The notes beneath the pieces were generated by a model. That model was not told the origin of the DNA and ran no database searches. It worked only from the letters and a program-made list of their open reading frames with translations. Position numbers and translations under genes: made by a program. This document shows positions 1-7,184 of a stretch of 64,000 nt of DNA, one piece after another (the first letter of the stretch is position 1; each line of letters opens with the position of its first letter). The stretch is from Pseudolactococcus piscium (GTDB lineage: Bacteria; Bacillota; Bacilli; Lactobacillales; Streptococcaceae): assembly GCF_002441695.1 (NCBI RefSeq), contig NZ_JXJW01000005.1, forward strand, positions 61,518 to 125,517, given 5' to 3'.

Positions 1-487
1 TCCCCACTTGTCGCAATGACTCTTCAATATAAATCATTAAGTTAGGATTGTGAATTTCAAGATACTCTTTTGTCGATTCTGGATAAAGCAAGGTTAAAAT
101 GGCAGCTCTTTGGATATAATTTCTTCCAGTATCGTAAGGAATCGTTGAGTACACTATCTCATCCTTTTTTTGAATTGATATCTTCTGCTCATTAATGTTA
201 TAAACAAGATTAAAGTAATCTCCTCTCTGAATAATTTTATTAACTGGACGTCTTCTATTTTCAGGAAATAATTCAAATAATTCATTAAGTCCATCAAAAG
301 TTGTTATTGTATTTTGAACGAGGGAAATACCAAGAGAACTTCTAAGTTTCTTAACTTGTTTTTTGGCTTCTTGTAACCTAGTTTTTGACATTTCATACAA
401 AATTTTTTCAGAATTAGTTTCTTTTAATCTATTTTCCAAGTAATCAATTTCTTCTTCTAGTCTTTCAAGTTTTCTTAAATCATTCAA
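1..487 (-). CDS. Unknown coiled-coil protein, N-terminal part
   Basis: An open frame of 162 codons runs off the left edge of the window, so only the N-terminal part is present. I do not recognise the family. The first 50 residues are rich in Leu, Glu and Lys and look like a coiled coil (LEEEIDYLENRLKETNSEK). The rest is globular, with stretches such as LFELFPENRRRPVNKII and IPYDTGRNYIQRAAIL. The start is taken as TTG at 487, because an upstream in-frame TGA rules out anything earlier and a GGAAGGAG ribosome site lies about 11 nt before it. An ATG just upstream opens another frame that stops after four codons. It lies beside decayed mobile and defence genes, so it may be accessory. Confidence 0.55.
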   Translation of the reverse strand, partial: MNDLRKLERLEEEIDYLENRLKETNSEKILYEMSKTRLQEAKKQVKKLRSSLGISLVQNTITTFDGLNELFELFPENRRRPVNKIIQRGDYFNLVYNINEQKISIQKKDEIVYSTIPYDTGRNYIQRAAILTLLYPESTKEYLEIHNPNLMIYIEESLRQVG

Positions 488-558
488 TTTGCATCATTCT
501 CCTTCCCAAACATTATTGTTATCAACATTATACCACGTGAGCTGGGTTACTTTACCGA

Positions 559-593
559 GAGAACTAGATAGTAGTTACAATTATCTAGTTCTC
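559..593. terminator. Perfect 12-bp hairpin with 11-nt loop
   Basis: GAGAACTAGATA pairs exactly with TATCTAGTTCTC, followed by a short TTT on the + strand. It sits in the 380-base gap between the left-edge gene and the MazG-like gene, whose start it precedes by about 275 nt. No + strand gene ends upstream of it, so it may be an orphan terminator left by a deletion or part of a small RNA. Nothing else convincing is visible between 488 and 820. Confidence 0.4.
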
Positions 594-842
594 TTTAAAA
601 TCCTGAATATTTATCAGGCAATAAATTAATTAGCGATTGAATTCTTAAAGTAATTTCTCATCACATAAGTAGACTCATATGACGATCAGCTTTTGGTACT
701 ACTACTTTCATAATTTTCTATCTTAAAAATCAGAACTTTTGGCGAAACAGGTAACGAAAAACAAACGTGATGAGGGAAGGTTATTTTTTAATGTGGATAA
801 GTAGCTGTATATCATCCATACTATTATAATGCAACATGAAAA

Positions 843-851
843 TGTTATAAT
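843..851 (+). promoter_or_regulatory. Extended -10 promoter of the MazG-like gene
   Basis: TGTTATAAT is an extended -10 (TGn plus TATAAT). It lies 18 nt before the ATG at 870, with the ribosome site GAGAGGTGG between them. I see no good -35 box, as is usual for extended -10 promoters. Confidence 0.45.
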
Positions 852-869
852 ATTTGAGAGGTGGACAAG

Positions 870-1220
870 ATGAAATCAACCATAGAAAAAATAAACCAAT
901 TTCGTGATGAGCGTAACTGGAGGCAGTTCCATAATGAAAAAGATTTAGCGATATCAATCTCATTAGAAGCTAGCGAGCTACTTGAACTCTTCCAATGGAA
1001 AACTTCCGAAGAAGCTGTTGCAAATAAACTTCCCGATATTAAAGAAGAATTGGCAGATGTGTTTATCTATTGTCTTATGTTAGCTGACAATTTAAATTTA
1101 GATGCTGATAAAATCATTCAAGAGAAATTAGACTTGAACGCAAAAAAATATCCAGTTTCTAAAAGTTTTGGATCAAATAAAAAATACACAGAATGGGATA
1201 ACGAGGATAAAAATGGCTAA
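870..1220 (+). CDS. MazG-like nucleotide pyrophosphohydrolase
   Basis: This 116-residue protein belongs to the all-alpha NTP pyrophosphohydrolase (MazG-like) superfamily, which hydrolyses (d)NTPs to NMP and pyrophosphate. The helix-1 motif EASELLELFQW and the metal-binding motif EELADVFIY (EExxD) are both present, and the length is normal for the single-domain forms. The ATG at 870 is preferred over the in-frame GTG at 861 because GAGAGGTGG then serves as its ribosome site. Its last 8 bases (ATGGCTAA) overlap the start of the downstream GIY-YIG/DUF2075 gene, so the two are probably translationally coupled. The pairing suggests a genome-defence or nucleotide-quality role; the exact substrate cannot be told from the sequence. 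Confidence 0.8.
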   Translation: MKSTIEKINQFRDERNWRQFHNEKDLAISISLEASELLELFQWKTSEEAVANKLPDIKEELADVFIYCLMLADNLNLDADKIIQEKLDLNAKKYPVSKSFGSNKKYTEWDNEDKNG

Positions 1221-2961
1221 ATTTGAACAATTTACCCTAAACTTAAAAAATGGAGAGATACTGAGTTTAGACAAACTAAGACCTGTTCAAGCAAATTCAT
1301 TATTTAATGGAAATGTTATCTATATTTATCGTAGTTCCAAAAATAAAAAAATATATATTGGACAAACGAGACACTTTTTAGATAGACATAAGCAGCATTA
1401 CAATAGTCATGAAGAAAAATTTAATAGTGCCAATTTTGATCAAGTTAAAATACTGATTTCTCAATATTTTAATGGTTCTGCTTTGGATGATGTAGAAAAT
1501 CAACTTATTACCTATTTTATTGCTGATAACCCTAAACCAAACTCAGCAAAAGTTTTTTTCGAAAATAATGAAATTATCAATGGTAATGGCGGTAATTCCG
1601 TAAATGATTATAGAGATAGAGAACGAGTAGCGTCTGAGGTTATTTTGCCATTCTGGGAGGACGTGCTCTCTCTTGAGGGATGGGTTACTACCCCTACATT
1701 AAATGAGCTTAGAACACGTTCCTTAGTGAAATATAGCCCTATAAAGCAACTAACAGCAGAACAAAATAATCTGATTACAGAAGTTCTAGAAAATCCTTCA
1801 AAAAATTACCTGATTAATGGAGATGCTGGAACAGGAAAAACTGTGTTACTAACACATATTGTTGCTAGATTCTTATCTGAGACTTAACAAAAACGCATCG
1901 CAATAGTCGTTCAGCCTAACTGGGAAAAAACAGCTAAAGAAATCTTTAAAGTTTTCGGTATGAATAGTAGCAATCTTACAGTTTCAACAGCTATTAAATT
2001 GATAAATCAAAAAGAACACTACGATACAATCATCGTTGATGAGTCACATCGTTTATCACGAAGAGGGTCTAAACAGCACAGCGCCTTTAATACTATCTAT
2101 AAGCATACTGAATTTGCTAATTGTGAAAATCACTTGGAACCTCTCATTACACTTAGCAATCAAGTGATTTTAATGTATGATATTCTACAAGCTATTCGAC
2201 CAGCCAATATTTCGAGAGAGAAATTTAAGGAATTAACAACTGGTTTTGAAAAATGCTATTTGACTACACAATTTAGAATTCAAGCTCCTGAAGGAAAAGA
2301 CTATTCTTCAGAGGACTATGTGAACGGTATAAAATACCTGCTGTATAAAGACACTGACCTGCTTCAATATACAAACTTTGATCTCAAATTTGATCGCTCA
2401 CTTTTCCATGATACTGATCCTGATGCTTATTTTGGATACTTTAACGAGGCACCACTTGAAAATTTAATAGACTGGGTTGAAGAAGATAAAAATTATCATC
2501 CCGAGCATATTAATCGGGTACTATCTGGTCTTGTTGAGGAATGGAAACAAGCAGAAGGTAAAAATCCATCGATTACTCATTTTCATGAAAGTATGATCTC
2601 CCGCCGTTGGAATTCAACACAAGAAAACTGGATTAACTCAACAGATGATGACGCGGAAGATCAAATCGGATCAGTATTTGCAGTACAAGGAATCGATTTA
2701 AATAAAGTCGGGGTTCTAATTGGGAACGATCTATTAGTTGACAAGAATGGCAAACTATATGGGGAACCAAGTAACTTTAAAAATGTTAATGGAAAACATA
2801 CTAAAGCAGAACTTTTACTCCCTGATACTCAAAAAGAGTTTACAATTTTTGTATTAAACATATACTATGTCTTATTAACCAGAGGAATTGATGGTATCCG
2901 AATCGCTTTTTGGCACAATGATGCTTTCAAAGAATACTTCAAGAAAACATTTGACTTTTAG
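1213..2961 (+). pseudogene. GIY-YIG nuclease / DUF2075 ATPase, broken by an in-frame stop
   Basis: The reading frame from ATG 1213 to TAG 2961 would encode 582 residues but has one TAA at 1885-1887 (codon 225). The frame continues without any shift on both sides. The N-terminus is a GIY-YIG endonuclease-like domain (VIYIYRSSKNKKIYIGQT from about residue 35). It is followed by a P-loop ATPase of the DUF2075 type: Walker A GDAGTGKT near residue 203, Walker B IIVDESHRLS near 276, and a late helicase-like motif YVLLTRG. The stop falls between Walker A and Walker B, so neither half alone could hydrolyse ATP. The site GAGGAT at 1203-1208 serves the start. Proteins of this build are usually found in defence or mobile contexts. 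A nonsense mutation or sequencing error is most likely; stop-codon readthrough is possible but unsupported. Confidence 0.75.
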
Positions 2962-2969
2962 TTTGTATA

Positions 2970-3320
2970 TCAATATTTAAAGATGTCAATAAAAGTAAAA
3001 GCTAGGGGAGAGACAAGTGAAACTGTATTTGATACATCTCTATCTAAATGATACTTCCAGTTCTCAAATATACCTTTAGCATTGATACTAGCATAACTCC
3101 AAACCTCTTCGCTGCCATTTCTACCTTTACATTGTTGAGCTTCCTTAACACCATTACTTCTACCAATCCATACATCTATGCCTTTTTCATCGTCTCCAAG
3201 ACATTCCAAAGAAATATATTCAACCTTCTACTCTAAAACTTGCAAAAGTTGATATACTACCCATCTTATTTCGAATCTGTTCCCATCCTTGTCTGCTCTT
3301 CCACCCTTTTCATATGGCAT
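2970..3320 (-). pseudogene. Truncated N-terminus of a large nuclease/NTPase-type defence protein
   Basis: From ATG 3320 (good site AAAAGGAGA upstream) the frame reads MPYEKGGRADKDGNRFEIRW, meets TAG at codon 31, then continues in frame to 2970. The second part holds GIDVWIGRSNGVKEAQQCKGR, whose Asp and Gln-x-Lys spacing resembles a PD-(D/E)XK nuclease core. I recall the GGRADKxGNRxExRW opening from N-termini of long ATP-binding defence proteins, which usually exceed 1000 residues; only about 116 codons remain. The frame ends 8 bp from the end of the DUF2075 gene, so the rest was probably lost when that gene arrived or in a later deletion. It cannot make a working protein. Confidence 0.6.
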
Positions 3321-3426
3321 AAAAATACTTCTCCTTTTTGGTTAAAATAATACATACTTCACTAATGTCAGTAAAAATATTAAAATTTCCTTTTAATCTA
3401 TTTTCAACTAGATTAATTCAGTACTG

Positions 3427-3765
3427 TTATCTACTAGTTTCTTTGTGTTGATATTCTTTTCTATCAACTACCTCATTAGCCCGCTCAATAAGAGAGACAA
3501 ATTGTAGAACACTACTAATCTGTTCATCAGTCAAGCCACCCATTTTAAAGGGTAAAACATCAGATATACCTAATAGATAATCCGATGATGTATCTAAGAT
3601 ATCACAAATTTTCACCAGTGTTTCTAGGGAAGGATATGATAAGCTTTGTTCATAGGCTGATATTGTCCCTTTACTAACACCTAATTTTATTGATAAGTCT
3701 AACTGTGTTAAGCGTTTCAATTTACGAACCGCTTTTAATTTTTCACCAAAATAGTTAATAGTCAT
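3427..3765 (-). CDS. XRE-family transcriptional regulator
   Basis: This is a 112-residue DNA-binding protein. Residues 5-60 form a Cro/CI-type helix-turn-helix (LTQLDLSIKLGVSKGTISAYE), and the sequence up to DYLLGISD is typical of short phage or mobile-element repressors. The C-terminal 40 residues are unlike a peptidase domain, so RecA-driven cleavage is not expected. The ribosome site GAGGTGAAAG precedes the ATG well. It faces away from an AT-rich intergenic region that contains a perfect palindrome at 3859-3880, probably its own operator. With the integrase stub beyond it, this looks like the remains of a lysogeny or integration module. Confidence 0.8.
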   Translation of the reverse strand: MTINYFGEKLKAVRKLKRLTQLDLSIKLGVSKGTISAYEQSLSYPSLETLVKICDILDTSSDYLLGISDVLPFKMGGLTDEQISSVLQFVSLIERANEVVDRKEYQHKETSR

Positions 3766-3828
3766 ATACTTTCACCTCATTTTTAGATTATCAAAAACAA
3801 ATGCAAGTTTTGATTATATAAAGTACGT

Positions 3829-3880
3829 GTAATATTGGTATTTTTAGCTTTTTTTGATAATATTACATATATGTAATATT
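3829..3880. promoter_or_regulatory. Palindromic operator candidate
   Basis: Positions 3859-3880 form a perfect 22-bp palindrome built on AATATTACATA. A half-site GTAATATT recurs at 3829-3836. It lies between the divergent XRE gene and the integrase fragment, which is where a repressor of this type normally binds. That the XRE protein binds here is inferred. Confidence 0.5.
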
Positions 3881-3919
3881 AGTTTTAACTGTATTTCGAA
3901 AGGATGATCTATAAAATGG

Positions 3920-4129
3920 ATGAGCAAGAACCCTAAATACTTTTCAACGCATATGTTAAGACACTCTCACATCACATTGCTTGTTCTAGCTGGTGTATCC
4001 CAAAAAGTAATTATGGATAGAGTAGGACATGCTAACCCTCGTACGACAAGTGAAATTTACACACATCTGGTATCATCTCAAAGACAGCAGGCTGTAAAAG
4101 TCCTAAACGATTTGCCGAGAATTGCATGA
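3920..4129 (+). pseudogene. Tyrosine integrase, C-terminal remnant
   Basis: Only the last 69 codons of a phage or ICE-type tyrosine recombinase remain. The catalytic core motifs are present: HMLRHSH (second Arg and His), GHANPRTT, and the nucleophile Tyr in EIYTH. The arm-binding and core-binding domains and the first catalytic Arg are missing; full proteins have 350-400 residues. The ATG at 3920 is accidental or a deletion junction, and no ribosome site is evident. It points toward luxS. The two GCACAAC repeats at 4190-4206 just downstream resemble integrase arm sites. It marks an old integration next to luxS. Confidence 0.8.
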
Positions 4130-4269
4130 AAGTGCATTTTCGCATTGATAGTTTCGCGATGCTTGACATCATTGACCTGAAATTTTAGGCACAACGAAAA
4201 GCACAACTTTCCAGTGAAAAATGATGATTTTTAGTGAAACAGAAAAACGACAAAAAACGCTTAAAACCC

Positions 4270-4298
4270 TTGATATTATTGGCTTCATGAAGTATAAT
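4270..4298 (+). promoter_or_regulatory. luxS promoter
   Basis: TTGATA (4270-4275) and TATAAT (4293-4298) are separated by 17 bp, giving a near-consensus vegetative promoter. Transcription should start near 4305. This excludes the in-frame ATG at 4297 as the luxS start. Confidence 0.75.
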
Positions 4299-4326
4299 GA
4301 AACAAAAAGAATTGGAGAAAAAAATT

Positions 4327-4800
4327 ATGGCAGAAGTAGAATCATTCCAACTTGACCACACTAAGGTGCTTGCACCCTATGTTCGACTCATCGGCTCAGA
4401 GAGCGGACCAAAGGGCGATATCATCACAAACTTTGATGTACGTTTGGTCCAACCAAACGAACAAGAAATCCCAACAGCAGGCTTGCACACGATCGAGCAC
4501 TTGATGGCAAGTCTCATCCGTGACCGCGTCGACGGTCTAATCGATTTCTCACCATTTGGCTGTCGTACGGGCTTTCATATGATCATGTGGGGAGAGCACA
4601 CGCCTGAAGCGATTGCTAAAGTCATCAAATCTTCTCTTGAAGCGATTGTTAACGTCATCGAATGGGCAGATGTACCAGGGACGACCATCGAATCTTGTGG
4701 TAACTACCGTGATCACTCTCTATGGACTGCCAAAGAATGGTCTAAACTAATTCTTGAGCGTGGTATTTCATCAGATGCTTTTGTCAGGAAGGTAGTTTAA
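4327..4800 (+). CDS. luxS: S-ribosylhomocysteine lyase LuxS
   Basis: LuxS cleaves S-ribosylhomocysteine to homocysteine and DPD, the precursor of autoinducer-2, in the activated methyl cycle. The 157-residue length is normal. Metal ligands are visible as HTIEH (His54, His58) and the Cys in ESCGNY (about 124), and the catalytic Cys lies in FGCRTGF (about 79). The ATG at 4327 is chosen because a GGAG site precedes it and the promoter TATAAT overlaps the alternative ATG at 4297. It is followed after 4 nt by an ECF transporter subunit and probably forms a two-gene operon with it, ended by the hairpin at 5356-5384. Confidence 0.97.
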   Translation: MAEVESFQLDHTKVLAPYVRLIGSESGPKGDIITNFDVRLVQPNEQEIPTAGLHTIEHLMASLIRDRVDGLIDFSPFGCRTGFHMIMWGEHTPEAIAKVIKSSLEAIVNVIEWADVPGTTIESCGNYRDHSLWTAKEWSKLILERGISSDAFVRKVV

Positions 4801-4804
4801 GGAG

Positions 4805-5365
4805 ATGAATAAAACAAGAAAACGACTGACCCTCCTGACTACCACTGCACTACTTACAGCACTTGCAATCCTCATCCCACAAGTCATGCCTAAAATCGTC
4901 ATCCCACCTGCTAGTTTTACGCTCGCAAGCCATGTGCCGATCATGATCGCCATGTTGATTTCCCCACTCGCCGCTGTTGTCGTATCACTAGGATCAGCAC
5001 TCGGTTTCTTGATTTCTGGTCTACCTATCGAAATCACGTTTCGTGCAGCAACACATGTCATCTTCGCCTTGATTGGGTCAACCTTCCTTTGGCGACATAA
5101 GTCCTACACGCACGGTGTCAAATTTCAGGTTTTTAATGTCGTGATTGCCCTAATTCACACACTAGCTGAGGTAGCCATCGTCTACTTGTTACTCACAGTT
5201 GGCTTTAGCCACCTTGCAGGACGAAATTTAGGCTCACTTCTCTTGATTTTGAGTATTGGCGGTTTTGTTCACTCACTAATTGATTTCAATATTGCCCTAT
5301 TTTTGGCACGTGCCATCAACAAAGTCTATCCGCTAGATATTTTTAAAGACGACCTAAAAAAGTAG
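4805..5365 (+). CDS. ECF transporter S component, NiaX-like
   Basis: This 186-residue protein has about six hydrophobic segments and an N-terminal AxxxA-type helix (TTTALLTALAILIPQVMP). Such S components bind a vitamin and dock onto the shared EcfA/A'/T module, which is not encoded here. The run IVIPPASFTLASHVPIMIAM is like those of proteins annotated as niacin transporter NiaX, but substrate assignment from memory is tentative. The GGAG at 4801-4804 touches the ATG and is too close to work well; GGAAGG about 11 nt upstream, inside the end of luxS, is the more likely ribosome site and implies coupling. The link with luxS is unusual and no metabolic reason is obvious. Confidence 0.7.
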   Translation: MNKTRKRLTLLTTTALLTALAILIPQVMPKIVIPPASFTLASHVPIMIAMLISPLAAVVVSLGSALGFLISGLPIEITFRAATHVIFALIGSTFLWRHKSYTHGVKFQVFNVVIALIHTLAEVAIVYLLLTVGFSHLAGRNLGSLLLILSIGGFVHSLIDFNIALFLARAINKVYPLDIFKDDLKK

Positions 5366-5384
5366 GCTAACAGGCCTATTTTTT
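5356..5384 (+). terminator. Terminator of the luxS operon
   Basis: TAGGC (5363-5367) pairs with GCCTA (5374-5378), extended by A-T pairs, and is followed by six T residues. The stop codon of the ECF gene lies inside the stem. Confidence 0.7.
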
Positions 5385-5406
5385 CTATATACGACTTATT
5401 AGATAT

Positions 5407-5452
5407 AAAAAAACTGTCTGTATCCTAATGATTAGGACATAGACAGTTTTTT
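5407..5452. terminator. Bidirectional terminator between luxS operon and pgk
   Basis: AAAAAACTGTCT pairs with AGACAGTTTTTT, with a second inner stem CCTAAT/ATTAGG. A and T runs on both sides let it work in either direction. It mainly ends pgk on the minus strand. Confidence 0.85.
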
Positions 5453-5470
5453 ACTTATTCATGTTTTAGC

Positions 5471-6667
5471 TTATTTTTCAGTAAGTGAAGCTAAACCTGG
5501 TAATACTTTACCTTCAAGAAGTTCCATAGAGGCACCGCCACCAGTAGAAATCCATGAGAATTTATCAGCATAGCCAAGGTTGATTGCTGCTGCTGCAGAA
5601 TCACCACCACCGATGATTGATTTAACGCCTGGTTGTTTAACGATTGAATCCATTACGCCAACTGTACCAGCTTGGAAGTCAGGGTTTTCAAATACGCCCA
5701 TAGGACCATTCCAAACAACTGTTTTAGCGCCTGTTAATTCAGCGTCAAATTGTTTGATTGATTTAGGTCCGATGTCAAGACCAAGGAAGCCAGCATCGAT
5801 TGCATCGCCTTCAGTATCTTTAAGTTCAGTGTAACCAGCAAAAGCGTTAGCTTCTTTTGAGTCAACTGGTAAGATAAGTTTGCCGTTTGATTTAGCAAGT
5901 AATTCTTTAGCCACTTCAAGTTTATCAGCTTCAACAAGTGAATCACCAATCTCGATGCCTTGTGCTTTAAGGAATGTGTAAGTCATACCGCCGCCGATGA
6001 TTACTTTGTCAGCTTTTGACAAAAGATTTTCGATTACGCCGATTTTATCTGATACTTTTGATCCACCAAGGATAGCAACAAACGGACGAACTGGCGCTTC
6101 AACTGCTTCTTGGATGTAAGCAATTTCGTTTTCAAGTAAGAAACCAGCAACTGCTTTTTCAACGTTTGCAGAGATACCAACGTTAGAAGCATGCGCACGG
6201 TGAGCAGTACCAAACGCGTCATTGACGAAGATACCATCGCCAAGGCCAGCCCAGTATTTACCAAGCTCAGCATCGTTTTTAGACTCTTTTTTACCATCGA
6301 TATCTTCAAAACGTGTGTTTTCAACTAGTAAAATTTCGCCGTCTTTAAGCGCTGCAATTGCAGTTTCAAGTTCAGCTCCACGTGTAGTACCAGTAAATAC
6401 AACTGGTTTACCAAGTTTTTCAGACAATGCTTTTGCAACTGGTGCAAGTGATTTACCAGCTTTGTCAGCTTCTTCTTTTACACGACCAAGGTGAGAGAAA
6501 AGAATTGCGCGTCCGCCTTGTTCAAGGATGTAGTTAATTGTTGGAAGAGCCGCAGAAATACGGTTGTCATTTGTAATCACGCCGTCTTTCAAAGGAACAT
6601 TAAAGTCCACACGTACGAGTACTTTTTTTCCTGTTAACTCAACGTCTTTTACTGTAAGTTTAGCCAT
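5471..6667 (-). CDS. pgk: Phosphoglycerate kinase
   Basis: Pgk transfers the phosphate of 1,3-bisphosphoglycerate to ADP in glycolysis (cytosol). The 398-residue protein carries the family signature [15 protein letters not shown] near the N-terminus, the basic substrate site around SHLGR, and the C-terminal nucleotide site with [10 protein letters not shown] and [15 protein letters not shown]. The start is ATG 6667 (MAKLTVKDV), preceded by GGAGG; a longer upstream frame lacks a ribosome site. It is monocistronic, with its own promoter at 6717-6746 and a strong terminator downstream. Codon use is highly biased, as expected for an abundant enzyme. Confidence 0.98.
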   Translation of the reverse strand: MAKLTVKDVELTGKKVLVRVDFNVPLKDGVITNDNRISAALPTINYILEQGGRAILFSHLGRVKEEADKAGKSLAPVAKALSEKLGKPVVFTGTTRGAELETAIAALKDGEILLVENTRFEDIDGKKESKNDAELGKYWAGLGDGIFVNDAFGTAHRAHASNVGISANVEKAVAGFLLENEIAYIQEAVEAPVRPFVAILGGSKVSDKIGVIENLLSKADKVIIGGGMTYTFLKAQGIEIGDSLVEADKLEVAKELLAKSNGKLILPVDSKEANAFAGYTELKDTEGDAIDAGFLGLDIGPKSIKQFDAELTGAKTVVWNGPMGVFENPDFQAGTVGVMDSIVKQPGVKSIIGGGDSAAAAINLGYADKFSWISTGGGASMELLEGKVLPGLASLTEK

Positions 6668-6716
6668 TTTGGGTGTTGCCTCCATTAAATTTTTATTATA
6701 TAAATCTACATGGTTC

Positions 6717-6746
6717 ATTATATCACAAAATCAAGAGTGGTGACAA
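6717..6746 (-). promoter_or_regulatory. pgk promoter
   Basis: On the minus strand TTGTCA (6741-6746) and TATAAT (6717-6722) are separated by 18 bp. The predicted leader is about 45 nt and contains the GGAGG site. Confidence 0.7.
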
Positions 6747-6772
6747 AATTTAGTAAAGTTTTACGATCGTTT

Positions 6773-6799
6773 AAAATAAAAAAACAACCCATTGGGTTG
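6773..6799 (-). terminator. rpsU terminator
   Basis: CAACCC-aat-GGGTTG is followed on the minus strand by TTTTTTT. It lies 17 bp after the rpsU stop codon and upstream of the pgk promoter. Confidence 0.85.
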
Positions 6800-6815
6800 C
6801 TCTTTCTTCTAGTAA

Positions 6816-6992
6816 CTAGAATTTTTTACGTTTACGTGCTGCTTCTGATTTACGTTTACGTTTAACAGAAGGTTTTTCGTAATGCTCGCGTTTACGGGCT
6901 TCTTGAAGTGTTCCAGCTTTTGTAACTGAACGTTTAAAGCGGCGAAGCGCGTCGTCAAGCGATTCGTTTTTGCGTACGATTGTTTGTGACAT
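6816..6992 (-). CDS. rpsU: 30S ribosomal protein S21
   Basis: A 58-residue basic protein, [19 protein letters not shown] at the start and [10 protein letters not shown] at the end, which is bS21 of the small ribosomal subunit. It helps the 16S 3' end reach the mRNA during initiation. The sequence is full length and ends in the usual Lys/Arg-rich tail. AGAGGTG lies upstream of ATG 6992. It has its own promoter and terminator, so it is a single-gene unit here, not part of an rpsU-dnaG-rpoD operon. Confidence 0.97.
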   Translation of the reverse strand: MSQTIVRKNESLDDALRRFKRSVTKAGTLQEARKREHYEKPSVKRKRKSEAARKRKKF

Positions 6993-7043
6993 AGGATTTC
7001 ACCTCTTTTCCGTTTCGTAGTTATGCCAAAAGCATACTCACCT

Positions 7044-7071
7044 ATTCTACCATGTTTTTAATAAATGTCAA
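7044..7071 (-). promoter_or_regulatory. rpsU promoter
   Basis: Minus-strand TTGACA (7066-7071), a 16-bp spacer and TAGAAT (7044-7049), preceded by TGG as an extended -10. It is one of the strongest promoter matches in the window. Confidence 0.75.
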
Positions 7072-7184
7072 GTCATTTCGAATGAAAATAAAGGTATTTT
7101 CTTAAATCGTTTATCCTATAGATCTAATACAGATATCGCTAACTTGATAGTCAGCACGTCACTACTGAAGTACAGGTTGTACAC

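Noticed and set aside
781..963. 60-codon frame on the minus strand
   Set aside because: It overlaps the promoter and start of the MazG-like gene and has no start signals.
1885..1887. Programmed stop-codon readthrough or recoding in the DUF2075 gene
   Set aside because: There is no SECIS-like hairpin or known readthrough context that I can recognise; a plain nonsense mutation is simpler.
4130..4300. tRNA or tmRNA gene as the att target of the integrase remnant
   Set aside because: No cloverleaf or T-loop sequence could be drawn from this stretch.
4297..4326. Upstream in-frame ATG for luxS
   Set aside because: It lies inside the -10 box of the luxS promoter, and the downstream ATG has a ribosome site and the usual LuxS N-terminus.
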